From SLJK01 sp964567295 (GTDB lineage: Bacteria > Bacillota > Dethiobacteria > DTU022 > UBA8154): a DNA stretch of 23,074 nucleotides. The notes below the pieces were generated by a model. It was not told the DNA's origin and searched no databases. It saw only the letters and a list, made by a program, of their open reading frames with translations. The position numbers and the translations under genes are program-made. Positions 7,857-15,474 of this stretch are shown here, piece by piece. The number at the start of each line of letters is the position of its first letter. The first letter of the stretch is position 1. The stretch spans positions 1 to 23,074 of the forward strand of contig CAZMLU010000026.1 in NCBI GenBank assembly GCA_964567295.1. The letters are read 5' to 3'.

Positions 7857-8444
7857 TTGAAAAAATTTGACTTTTTAATGGCTGGAGTCGGGGGACAAGG
7901 CACAATCCTGGCCAGCAATATCTTGGCAGCAGCAGGCGTGGAGTTTGGGCACGATGTGAAAACAGCCGAAGTGCACGGCATGGCCCAGCGTGGAGGCTCA
8001 GTGGAAAGCCATATCCGCTGGGGCGATAAAGTATATGCACCCCTGGTGGAACATGGCAAAGCAGATTTCGTAATCGGCTTTGAAACACTGGAAGCGGGAA
8101 GATGGCCCATATATCTCAGTAAAGACACGGTGGTTCTTATTAATAACTACCGTGTCCCCCCTCCTCCCGTAAATCTTGGTAAGGCAACCTATCCCTCGGA
8201 AAAGGAGATCGAGGACATTCTGTCTTCCAAAGGCAGCAAGATATTATGGATTAATGCCACAGGGATAGCTAAAGACATGGGCAATCCCGCCATGGTGGGC
8301 GTTGTCTTACTCGGTGCCCTTTCAAACTTTTTGGGCGGCACGGAAGAGCAGTGGTTAAATTTAATCGAGGGCCTGGTGCCTGCAAAGTTTGCGGAAATGA
8401 ATAAAAAAGCATTTACAGCAGGCAGGGCTGTTCAATTTAAATAG
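7857..8444 (+). CDS. iorB: Indolepyruvate:ferredoxin oxidoreductase beta subunit
   Basis: IorB is the small partner of IorA and belongs to the 2-oxoacid:acceptor oxidoreductase gamma-type fold. Visible are MAGVGGQGTILASNIL (GGQG at residues 12-15) and the conserved HGMAQRGGSVESHIRWG. At 195 residues it has normal length. The TTG at 7857 is preferred over the in-frame ATG at 7848 because AGGAG (7843-7847) touches the ATG directly but lies nine bases before the TTG, and the product then starts MKKFDFLMAG like relatives. Together with iorA it forms a complete enzyme for aromatic amino acid breakdown to aryl acetates (or the reverse), giving reduced ferredoxin. Confidence 0.92.
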   Translation: MKKFDFLMAGVGGQGTILASNILAAAGVEFGHDVKTAEVHGMAQRGGSVESHIRWGDKVYAPLVEHGKADFVIGFETLEAGRWPIYLSKDTVVLINNYRVPPPPVNLGKATYPSEKEIEDILSSKGSKILWINATGIAKDMGNPAMVGVVLLGALSNFLGGTEEQWLNLIEGLVPAKFAEMNKKAFTAGRAVQFK

Positions 8445-8471
8445 ACTTCTGATTCTGGTATCATCAAGCTC

Positions 8472-8548
8472 TTGTCATGGCGAGGTGCATAGGGCCGTGG
8501 CGATCTCAGGCTAAAAAAGAGATTGCCACGGCTTTGCTCAAAATGAAA
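8472..8548. repeat. Palindromic intergenic repeat
   Basis: Two 14-base arms, GCCGTGGCGATCTC (8494-8507) and GAGATTGCCACGGC (8519-8532), pair with one mismatch that could form a G-U pair in RNA. Outside them TGTCATGGCGAG and CTCAAAATGAAA are degraded complementary arms. The text TCATNGCGAG ... GTGGCGATCTC resembles a small palindromic repeat that occurs in many copies in several anaerobe genomes (recollection). It lies between iorB and the broken porG and may serve as the iorB transcript end, although no T run follows. A short palindrome CCCAATTATTGGG follows at 8558-8570. Confidence 0.7.
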
Positions 8549-8609
8549 AAGCCGTCCCCCAATTATTGGGAATTTCAGCACAAAGCAATCTATTAGGAGG
8601 TGCTCGGTT

Positions 8610-8827
8610 TTGAGCGGTGAAGTATGTGAATTTGTTGAAAGTGGACTGGCGGAAATCCGCTGGCACGCCGGGGTGGGCAGGGTGCGGTAACAGCCGCCAA
8701 AACGCTTGCTGAAATGTCCCTGACCAAGGATATGTTTTTTCAGGCCTTTCCCGAATACGGCCCTGAACGGATGGGGACTCCCATCCAGTGTTTCAATCGC
8801 CTCAGCACAAAGAAAATCTCCACCTAA
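8610..8827 (+). pseudogene. 2-oxoacid:ferredoxin oxidoreductase gamma subunit, 5' remnant
   Basis: A TTG start at 8610 with AGGAGG nine bases upstream opens a frame ending AEIRWH. One base is missing near 8667; in the shifted frame the text continues RGGQGAVTAAKTLAEM, then FFQAFPEYGPERMGTP and CFNRLSTKKIS. This is the N-terminal half of the gamma subunit (PorC/PorG) of pyruvate or related 2-oxoacid:ferredoxin oxidoreductase. At about 8815-8828 homology stops where the minus-strand DruA remnant ends, and the TAA at 8825-8827 belongs to the joint. It is non-functional for two reasons: the frameshift and the loss of the second half. A beta-subunit remnant of the same enzyme type lies at 2848-3190 on the other strand. 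Confidence 0.82.
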
Positions 8828-9304
8828 AGGCTTCTGCGTAGTTCCTGAGAAAATGAAATAGCGCTGACTGGCGCCAAAAGGACGCTTGTAGCCCAAGGTA
8901 TGGTAAAGGTGAACATATTCGTTCCAAAGCCGCGTATCGGCTTTTTCTCTAACCTGCTCCAAGTCAATGGGTTCATAGTCAGTGACATACCCCTCGACCG
9001 GCAAACCGGTTTCTGTTCGCAGCCCAAAGCTGATCTTATCCCTGGTGTCCTAAATCTTTTCTTCTTGCTTAACCGGTAGGTCAATCAGGCCCTGCCTATG
9101 AAGTTTGTCTAAAAGCTGTAGGCATGAGGCTTTTTTATACTGACCAACCGGTATCACCAAACTCAAGTTCTCACAGATCGTTTTTGCCAGTTCAGCACGG
9201 CTCAGCTTCGGAAACATCCGTACCGTTTCCTGTACCTCATATAATTCCTGTACGGTAAAATATCTTCCACTAATTAAGACTGGAGTATCAAGTTCATTCA
9301 CCAT
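8826..9304 (-). pseudogene. DruA/DUF4338 family gene, 5' remnant
   Basis: The minus strand starts at ATG 9304 behind AAAGGAGG and encodes ELYEVQETVRMFPKLSRAEL and TICENLSLVIPVGQYKK, the typical N-terminus of DUF4338 proteins (called DruA after one component of the Druantia anti-phage system). Family members are also common beside transposases. An in-frame TAG at 9050-9052 interrupts the gene, after which the same frame continues with VTDYEPIDLEQVREKADTRLWNEYV and LGYKRPFGASQRYFIFSG. Homology ends at about 8826, where the plus-strand porG remnant begins; roughly the last two thirds of the family length is missing. None of the other Druantia genes is present, so this is best read as a mobile-element remnant rather than a defence gene. 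Confidence 0.78.
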
Positions 9305-9495
9305 AGTGTAGGCCTCCTTTTACTTTGCGAAAAAATAATTTTCAAAGATCCCTGGAACCCCCATTTAAACTGGAGCCTTTAAGTTATGCCTCAGCTCTGG
9401 AATTCAATAATTCAGGCAGAAAGGGGCTCCATAAATTCATAGGATACCAGGCTGAGCTTCCATGCTTTCGAAGGCTTAAAAAAGCGATAGCTCAG
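9305..9495. other. Non-coding stretch between druA remnant and proC promoter
   Basis: About 190 bases without a supportable gene. At its left edge lies the minus-strand ribosome-binding site AAAGGAGG of the DruA remnant. It may contain one end of the mobile element, but no terminal inverted repeat matching the left element remnant was found. I looked for a T-box leader, which can control proline genes in Firmicutes, and saw no AGGGTGG-type antiterminator sequence. Confidence 0.5.
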
Positions 9496-9529
9496 TTAAC
9501 TTGCATTGCGAAGGCCTTTATAATACAAT
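9496..9529 (+). promoter_or_regulatory. Promoter for proC-proB-proA
   Basis: TTAACT (9496-9501) and TATAAT (9519-9524) are spaced by 17 bases. A second overlapping pair, TTGCAT (9501-9506) and TACAAT (9524-9529), also has 17-base spacing. The start codon of proC follows about 80 bases downstream. Confidence 0.6.
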
Positions 9530-9608
9530 ATATACAGCTGTGAACTTCGTTTCTTAATTTGAACGAAAAATACAGTAAGGATTTATTTATAGGTGGGAGG
9601 TAAAGAAA

Positions 9609-10406
9609 TTGCTGGGATTTATTGGATGCGGAGTCATGGGTTCGACTATAATTAAAGGAATACTGTCCAGAAAATTTGTCGTTCCCGAAAATATATCGGT
9701 TTTTGATAAAGATGGGGAAAAGACCAAGGAGTTGGAAGCAGCTCATAAGGTAAAAAGGGCCCCTGATTTACTATCACTATGTAATGAAGCTAATCTCATT
9801 TTTCTAGCGGTTAAACCTCACGAGATGGAAAGTTTGCTGATTAAGCTAAAGCCCTTTATACAAGAGAAGCATACGCTGATTTCGGTAGCTGCTGGCCTGA
9901 CCATATCTTTTTTCGAAAAGAACCTGGGTAAATCACGGAAACTAATTAGAGTAATGCCCAACACACCTTCACTTGTTGGAGAGGGCATGAGCGTAGTTAG
10001 CAAGGGAAGCCAGGTGACGGATGAAGAAGAAAAACAGGTAATCAACCTTCTCGAAGCGCTGGGAAAAGTGCTTCCTTTAGAAGAAAAATATATTGATGCT
10101 GCTACAGGTTTAAGCGGCAGCGGTCCGGCTTATACATTCATGTTTATCGAGGCACTGGCTGATGGCGGAGTGGAAATGGGCTTGGATAGAGAGACAGCGC
10201 TATTGTTGGCTTCACAGACAGTTTTTGGCGCTGCACAGATGATGATTGAAAGCGGGGAACACCCTGCTGTTTTAAAAAATAAAGTTACATCACCCGGTGG
10301 AACCACCAGTGCAGGGCTTATCGCCCTCGAAGAAGGTGGACTGCGTAATGCAGCTATCTGTGCCGTAAAAGAAGCGGCTGAGAGAAGCAAGCTATTGGGA
10401 AAATAG
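9609..10406 (+). CDS. proC: Pyrroline-5-carboxylate reductase
   Basis: ProC makes the last step of proline synthesis, reducing pyrroline-5-carboxylate with NAD(P)H. The N-terminal Rossmann motif is GFIGCGVMGS (residues 3-12), VKPHEM follows at the end of the nucleotide-binding domain, and the C-terminal signature GSGPAYTFMFIEALADGG and SPGGTTSAGL is complete. Length (265 residues) is normal. The TTG start is chosen because GGTGGGAGG ends eight bases upstream and the Rossmann strand begins at once. It is the first gene of a pro operon, 25 bases before proB. Confidence 0.95.
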   Translation: MLGFIGCGVMGSTIIKGILSRKFVVPENISVFDKDGEKTKELEAAHKVKRAPDLLSLCNEANLIFLAVKPHEMESLLIKLKPFIQEKHTLISVAAGLTISFFEKNLGKSRKLIRVMPNTPSLVGEGMSVVSKGSQVTDEEEKQVINLLEALGKVLPLEEKYIDAATGLSGSGPAYTFMFIEALADGGVEMGLDRETALLLASQTVFGAAQMMIESGEHPAVLKNKVTSPGGTTSAGLIALEEGGLRNAAICAVKEAAERSKLLGK

Positions 10407-10431
10407 TAAAATTATGGGAGCGTAGATTTTT

Positions 10432-11556
10432 TTGAACAGATCTTTTAACTTAGATGAAATTCAAAAAATAGTGATTAAGGTAGGCACCCGCCTACTCACT
10501 TATAAATCAGGGAAGCTAAACCTGGGAATTATAGAAAAATTGGCCATGGAAATTGCTGATCTTAAAAATCAGGGAAAAGACGTGATATTGGTTTCTTCCG
10601 GAGCGGTTGGTGCTGGTATAGGACGTTTGGGTTTGGAAAAAAAACCTGTATCCATTCAGGAAAGACAGGCAGTAGCTGCTATAGGGCAGGGGCTTTTAAT
10701 CCAACATTATGAAAAGCTTTTTTCAGAATACGGTCATACTGTTGCTCAGCTTTTACTTACCCGGGAGGATATTGAAAACCGAGAACGTTATCTGAATTCG
10801 CGCAATACTCTGCTGCATATATTCAAATACGGGGCTATCCCCATTGTTAATGAGAATGATACTATCTCTACAGAAGAGATTGAGTTCGGGGACAATGACA
10901 GGCTTTCTGCGTTGGCTGCAACCCTTATAGATGCCGACTTACTTATTATTCTCACTAACATAGACGGACTCTACACTGGAAATCCCCAGGTTGATCCTGA
11001 AGCAACATGTATCAGGTATATACAGGAAATAACCCCGGAGATCAAACAATATGCCGGCACAACTGAGGAAATCTTGGCCAAAGGTGGGATGGTAACTAAA
11101 CTGGAAGCAGCGGAAATTGCCATGTCAGCAGGTATTAAAACGGTCATTGCTAACGGCAGGGAGAAAAATATTATTAGAAGAATTTTGGACGGGGAAGCTT
11201 TATGCACTCTTTTCAGCTCCAATAACGCACACCTGAGAAGCAGAAAACGCTGGATTGCTTTTACTCAAAAGCTAAAAGGTGTTATTTACGTGGACAAGGG
11301 CGCAGAAAAAGCGTTAAAAGAGGATAATAAAAGCCTCTTGCCTATTGGTGTCACAAAAATTGAAGGGGACTTTACCAGGGGTGAAACAGTCAGTATTAAC
11401 GGGGATAGAGACGGAGAGGTGGCCCGAGGACTGGTTAATTATAATGCGGGGGAGCTTCGAAAAATAAAAGGGTGTAAATCTAAAGATATAGAAGAAATTT
11501 TAGGTTATGCGGGAAGCGAAGAAGTAGTTCATCGTGATAACCTGGTTCTTCGGTAA
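10432..11556 (+). CDS. proB: Glutamate 5-kinase
   Basis: ProB phosphorylates glutamate to gamma-glutamyl phosphate, the committed and usually proline-inhibited step of proline synthesis. It shows the amino-acid-kinase start IVIKVGTRLLTYKSGKL, the loop VLVSSGAVGAGIGRL-like text, NENDTISTEEIEFGDNDRLSA, and AKGGMVTKLEAAEIA. The last about 100 residues form a PUA domain, as in E. coli-type enzymes. Length 374 residues is usual. TTG start with GGGAG about eleven bases upstream. It lies between proC and proA. Confidence 0.95.
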   Translation: MNRSFNLDEIQKIVIKVGTRLLTYKSGKLNLGIIEKLAMEIADLKNQGKDVILVSSGAVGAGIGRLGLEKKPVSIQERQAVAAIGQGLLIQHYEKLFSEYGHTVAQLLLTREDIENRERYLNSRNTLLHIFKYGAIPIVNENDTISTEEIEFGDNDRLSALAATLIDADLLIILTNIDGLYTGNPQVDPEATCIRYIQEITPEIKQYAGTTEEILAKGGMVTKLEAAEIAMSAGIKTVIANGREKNIIRRILDGEALCTLFSSNNAHLRSRKRWIAFTQKLKGVIYVDKGAEKALKEDNKSLLPIGVTKIEGDFTRGETVSINGDRDGEVARGLVNYNAGELRKIKGCKSKDIEEILGYAGSEEVVHRDNLVLR

Positions 11557-11582
11557 TTATATTCTGGAAGGGGATAATTATT

Positions 11583-12830
11583 ATGGCAGAAGTACTTGAT
11601 AAGTCAAAAAGGTCGCAAAGAGCCAGTTATATTATGTCTGAGGCCTCCACCTTGCAAAAAAATAACGCTTTAGAAAACATTGCCCAGCTTTTGGGAAATA
11701 AGGCGGAAAGTATTATCCAAGAAAATAGTAAAGATCTGGACAAGTTGACGGAAAAAAAAGGTTATACCAAGGCCTTTTATGATCGGCTTCAACTAACTAC
11801 AGAACGAATCAAGGATATGGCCGAAGGGTTGCGGGATATTATTGCACTGCCCGATCCTATAGGTGAAGTTACCTCAATGTGGCGCAGACCTAGCGGTCTC
11901 CAGGTGGGGGAGGTGCGTGTTCCTTTGGGGGTTATAGGCATCATTTACGAGGCCCGCCCCAATGTTACCATAGATGCGGCCAGTCTGGGCCTTAAATCCG
12001 GAAATGCTGTAATTTTACGCGGCAGTTCCGAAGCTATCAACTCCAACAGAGCCCTGGCGGAGATTCTGAGAGAGGGGTTAAGAGAGGCTGACCTTCCTGA
12101 GGATGCTGTTTTATTAATCGAAGATGTAAGCAGAGCTGCTGTGACAGAGCTGATGCAGCAGAAGCAATATCTGGATGTACTGGTCCCCAGGGGAGGTGCG
12201 GCTTTGATCAAAACAGTAGTGGAAAATGCTACAGTGCCTGTGCTGGAAACAGGGGTGGGAAATTGCCACACCTATGTGGATAGCAGCGCGGATTTAAATA
12301 TGGCACTGGAAATAGCAGATAATGCCAAAACCCATCGTCCCGGAGTATGTAACGCTATGGAAACACTGTTGGTTCACCAAGATAATGCCGCGTCTTTTTT
12401 GCCCCAGATTATAAAAAGACTGGAAGAGAAGGGAGTTGAAATCAGGGGTTGCCAGGAGACACAAAAGCATGCGGGAAATATTAAGCAGGCTACTGAAGAA
12501 GACTGGAAAACAGAGTACCTGGATATGATTTTAGCAATAAAAGTAGTGGAGAATTTTGAGGAAGCAGTAGATCATATCAATGAGTACGGTTCCGGTCATT
12601 CAGAGGCTATTGTTACCCGTGATTACGCCCGTGGCCATTCTTTTATTTCCAGGATTAACGCAGCAGCGGTTTACATCAATGCTTCCACCCGTTTTACCGA
12701 TGGATTTGAATTTGGTCTGGGAGCTGAAATGGGCATCAGCACCCAAAAACTCCATGCCAGGGGACCTATGGGGCTTGTTGCTCTTACCAGTAGAAAATAT
12801 ATTATTTTTGGAGATGGGCAGATACGTTAA
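11583..12830 (+). CDS. proA: Gamma-glutamyl phosphate reductase
   Basis: ProA reduces gamma-glutamyl phosphate to glutamate semialdehyde with NADPH, which cyclises to the ProC substrate. It is an aldehyde-dehydrogenase-fold protein of 415 residues, the usual length. The catalytic cysteine is in HRPGVCNAMETLL (Cys256). Other family text is VPLGVIGIIYEARPNVTIDAA, VPRGGAALI, and GFEFGLGAEMGISTQKLHARGP near the C-terminus (written here in parts). The ATG follows AAGGGG. With proB and proC it makes the glutamate-to-proline route complete within one transcription unit. Confidence 0.95.
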   Translation: MAEVLDKSKRSQRASYIMSEASTLQKNNALENIAQLLGNKAESIIQENSKDLDKLTEKKGYTKAFYDRLQLTTERIKDMAEGLRDIIALPDPIGEVTSMWRRPSGLQVGEVRVPLGVIGIIYEARPNVTIDAASLGLKSGNAVILRGSSEAINSNRALAEILREGLREADLPEDAVLLIEDVSRAAVTELMQQKQYLDVLVPRGGAALIKTVVENATVPVLETGVGNCHTYVDSSADLNMALEIADNAKTHRPGVCNAMETLLVHQDNAASFLPQIIKRLEEKGVEIRGCQETQKHAGNIKQATEEDWKTEYLDMILAIKVVENFEEAVDHINEYGSGHSEAIVTRDYARGHSFISRINAAAVYINASTRFTDGFEFGLGAEMGISTQKLHARGPMGLVALTSRKYIIFGDGQIR

Positions 12831-12917
12831 AAAATTTTAGATATGAGAGCGATTTCGTTTTTAATCATAGTGTCATTCAATTTGGTTAAGTCATTGAAAA
12901 AAGGAGGGGAAGAAAAC

Positions 12918-13229
12918 ATGATAGATTTATTAGTATCTTTGGGTTGGGGAACGGTATCCATGACCAAAGAGAAAGCGGAAAAAACAGTGGAAACCCTGGT
13001 GAAAAAGGGTGAAATTCAGCGAGAAGAAGCAAGGACCCTGCTCAAAGAATTAATGGAAAGAGGAGAGAAGGAAAAGGAAGAATTCAGTCAGCATATTAAA
13101 AACGAAGTCAATAATGTACTACAAAAAAGCGACCTGGTAACCAGGAACGAATATAGAGAGCTGGAAAAAAGAGTAACCGCCCTGGAAGAAAAAGTAAATA
13201 AAATAGACAAAGATAAACAGGAGAGCTAA
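12918..13229 (+). CDS. Small phasin-like coiled-coil protein
   Basis: A 103-residue protein rich in Lys, Glu and Leu. A short hydrophobic N-terminus (MIDLLVSLGWGTVSMT) is followed by helices with heptad-like spacing; LEKRVTALEEKVNKI near the C-terminus is a clear coiled coil. This layout resembles small proteins annotated as phasin-like or polyhydroxyalkanoate-granule-associated in Firmicutes, where they often precede an ABC1/UbiB gene, as here. No polyhydroxyalkanoate gene is seen, so granule binding is not supported. The ATG at 12918 is preferred to an in-frame ATG at 12843 because AAGGAGGGG lies just before it and the earlier extension is unlike the family. It may instead be an accessory of the neighbouring kinase-like protein. 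Confidence 0.7.
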   Translation: MIDLLVSLGWGTVSMTKEKAEKTVETLVKKGEIQREEARTLLKELMERGEKEKEEFSQHIKNEVNNVLQKSDLVTRNEYRELEKRVTALEEKVNKIDKDKQES

Positions 13230-13264
13230 TAAATTGTTATTTCTGGATAGATGGCGGTGAGGTA

Positions 13265-14935
13265 TTGTTCTTCCGAAGATGGCGCGTGAGAAGGTTTCAG
13301 AAAATTATAAACACAATGGTCAGGCATGGTTTTGGCCAGATGATCCAGGGGCTTGGTATAAGAGAATTTGCCAGGCACCTTCGCTTTTCCTTCCGTAAGA
13401 AAGAGAAGAAGGGGATCACGAAATATTCTAAAGCCGTTCGTTTACGAATGGTTATGGAAGAATTAGGAACCACATTTATTAAGTTTGGGCAACTCTTGAG
13501 CACACGCTCAGAACTTTTGCCGCGAGAATATATTTCAGAACTTCAAAAACTCCAGGATGATATTTTCCCCATTTCTTTTTCACAGGTTAAGGATATTATC
13601 GAGGAGGAACTGGATGGCAGCCTGGAAACTCTTTATAAGTATATCGAAAAAACACCTATTGCTGCTGCTTCTATCGGGCAAGTACACAAAGCCGAACTTT
13701 TAAGTGGTGAAAAGGTAATTATCAAAGTTCAGCGCCCTAACATCCAGAAAACTATTGCGCAGGATTTGGATATCCTTTGGGAGATTGCTCACCTGTTGGA
13801 CAAGTATACGAACCTGGGCAAATTGTATCATTTCAGCGAAATTGTAGAAGAGTTCAGCCATATTATTCAGATGGAGTTAAATTATTACCATGAAGCCAGG
13901 AACGCCGAAAGGATAAAAAAGAACTTTCTTCATGACGAAGCGGTTTATATACCGGGCATATACTGGGACCATACCAGTAGCAAGGTTATCACCATGGAAT
14001 ATATAGAGGGTATAAAGCTAAAGGAAAAAGATCTTTTGCTAAAAAAAGGTTTTTCTCCGCAAAAAATAGCAGAAGATCTCAGCAAGGCTTACTTAAAACA
14101 GGTTCTTATAGACGGTTATTTTCACGGAGATCCCCATCCAGGAAACATTGGTATAATGCCCTCTACTGGAAAGATATATTTTTTGGATTTTGGAATAGCC
14201 GGCGGTCTGGACGAAGAACAACTTTATAGTTTTAGTAAACTGCTTCTAGGCTTTTTAGGCCGGGATATAGATGAAATATTGGACAGCATTCTAAACCTGG
14301 GTGTTGTTACTGAGCAGACAGATCCCAGGCAGCTGCGTATACAGTTGGAGCGCCTGCATGAAAGATATTATGACTTGCCACTAAAGGATATTAACCTGGG
14401 ACAAAGTTTGCAGGAGTTAATGGATATTGCAGCAAAACAGCATGTGAGACTTCCTCCCAATTTTACTCTTCTGGCAAAAACATTTTTGAGCTTGGAAGGA
14501 TTACTCACAGATTTGCACCCCGATTTCAGTATAGCCGAGCTGGCCCAACCCATGAGCAAAGAGATATTCCGCAGGCAATTTTCTTATAAAAGAATGGTAA
14601 AAAGTGTATATAAAAATACCAGGAGATACAAACGGTTGCTGGAATATTTTCCAGAAAGATTCTTAACTATTCTAGAAAAAGGCGCCGAGGGGAACCTGAA
14701 GGTAAAAGTAGAAATATTTCGAGTTGAACAGATCCTGAGCGACTTAAACTATATGGTTAACAGACTTTCTTTTAGCATTGTTTTAGCCAGCATAATTGTA
14801 GGACTCTGCTTAATAATACAGTTTACAGAGTCCACAATATTCAGGTATTTTGCCCTGGCAGAGATCGGTCTTATTCTAGCAGGCGCTATGGGGTTCTGGT
14901 GGTTGTGGTCTATCTTGCGTTCGGGAAGATTATAA
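13265..14935 (+). CDS. ABC1/AarF/UbiB family atypical kinase
   Basis: This 556-residue membrane-anchored protein belongs to the ABC1 (ADCK/COQ8/UbiB) protein-kinase-like family. The family motif KxGQ is KFGQ (73-76), the Ala-rich nucleotide loop is AAASIGQVH (133-141), the ATP-site lysine is K154 in VIIKVQRP, the catalytic loop is HGDPHPGN (287-294) and the metal motif DFG is at 308-310. Two membrane helices occupy about 505-523 and 528-550. In bacteria with quinones UbiB aids ubiquinone synthesis; no quinone gene is seen here, so the substrate is unknown. The TTG start at 13265 is tentative, since the nearest purine-rich sequence GGCGG is only weak; an ATG at 13316 is possible. It follows the coiled-coil gene by 35 bases, suggesting co-expression. 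Confidence 0.88.
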   Translation: MFFRRWRVRRFQKIINTMVRHGFGQMIQGLGIREFARHLRFSFRKKEKKGITKYSKAVRLRMVMEELGTTFIKFGQLLSTRSELLPREYISELQKLQDDIFPISFSQVKDIIEEELDGSLETLYKYIEKTPIAAASIGQVHKAELLSGEKVIIKVQRPNIQKTIAQDLDILWEIAHLLDKYTNLGKLYHFSEIVEEFSHIIQMELNYYHEARNAERIKKNFLHDEAVYIPGIYWDHTSSKVITMEYIEGIKLKEKDLLLKKGFSPQKIAEDLSKAYLKQVLIDGYFHGDPHPGNIGIMPSTGKIYFLDFGIAGGLDEEQLYSFSKLLLGFLGRDIDEILDSILNLGVVTEQTDPRQLRIQLERLHERYYDLPLKDINLGQSLQELMDIAAKQHVRLPPNFTLLAKTFLSLEGLLTDLHPDFSIAELAQPMSKEIFRRQFSYKRMVKSVYKNTRRYKRLLEYFPERFLTILEKGAEGNLKVKVEIFRVEQILSDLNYMVNRLSFSIVLASIIVGLCLIIQFTESTIFRYFALAEIGLILAGAMGFWWLWSILRSGRL

Positions 14936-14987
14936 GAACAATAAAATATACTGGTAGAAGGATAAGTATAAAGGAGGGAAGCGACTG

Positions 14988-15440
14988 TTGCCCTGGATAT
15001 TATTTGCAGTTATTGTATGGTTTGTGATGTTAATGATTTTTAGAAAGGGAGATCTGAAAACTTTTTGGAGTGTGGGCCCCTGGTCTTTTGTGGTTTTCTT
15101 TTTTTTAAACGAAGCCTTTGTGACCCGCGGCATTTATAGTTTCAATGAGCTATTTTTTGCGGTGGAAGACATTCCTCTTGCTTATCTGCTTGCTGTTACA
15201 GGCCTCGGAATAATTGTTATCAGGTATTTACCTGAAGAAAAATGGTGGCAGCTGCCTTACTTGATTTTATTTGCAGTTATCTTTAGCATCTTAGAATATT
15301 TTGCACTGAAACAAGGTTATATTATATATCTAGATTGGTCATTATATTACACTTTTCTTTTTAAGCTATTAACTTTAATAGCCATTGCCTGGCTAAGTAA
15401 TCTCACAGTTCACAAACCCACAGAATATATTTTCAGGTAA
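14988..15440 (+). CDS. Five-helix membrane protein, CBO0543-like
   Basis: A 150-residue very hydrophobic protein with about five predicted membrane helices (roughly residues 1-18, 27-45, 62-80, 88-106, 118-140) and no signal-peptide cleavage site. The loop IRYLPEEKWWQLPY and the helix with LEYFALKQG resemble small Firmicutes membrane proteins annotated as the CBO0543 family, but this is from memory and the function is unknown. The TTG start has AAGGAGGG at the right distance. It lies 52 bases after the UbiB-like gene on the same strand, so it probably belongs to the same transcription unit. Confidence 0.75.
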   Translation: MPWILFAVIVWFVMLMIFRKGDLKTFWSVGPWSFVVFFFLNEAFVTRGIYSFNELFFAVEDIPLAYLLAVTGLGIIVIRYLPEEKWWQLPYLILFAVIFSILEYFALKQGYIIYLDWSLYYTFLFKLLTLIAIAWLSNLTVHKPTEYIFR

Positions 15441-15474
15441 TTCATAATAAAAGGGGCAGGTGCTTGGTTACATT

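Noticed and set aside
8432..8825. Continuation of the minus-strand DruA frame to 8432
   Set aside because: DruA homology ends at about 8826; the rest is antisense to the porG remnant and the palindromic repeat.
8826..9304. Active Druantia anti-phage defence gene
   Set aside because: The gene has a TAG stop, lacks most of its C-terminal part, and no other Druantia gene is present.
9305..9608. T-box riboswitch before proC
   Set aside because: The conserved antiterminator sequence and an associated terminator were not found.
12843..12917. Upstream ATG start for the coiled-coil protein
   Set aside because: There is no Shine-Dalgarno before it, whereas a strong one precedes the ATG at 12918.
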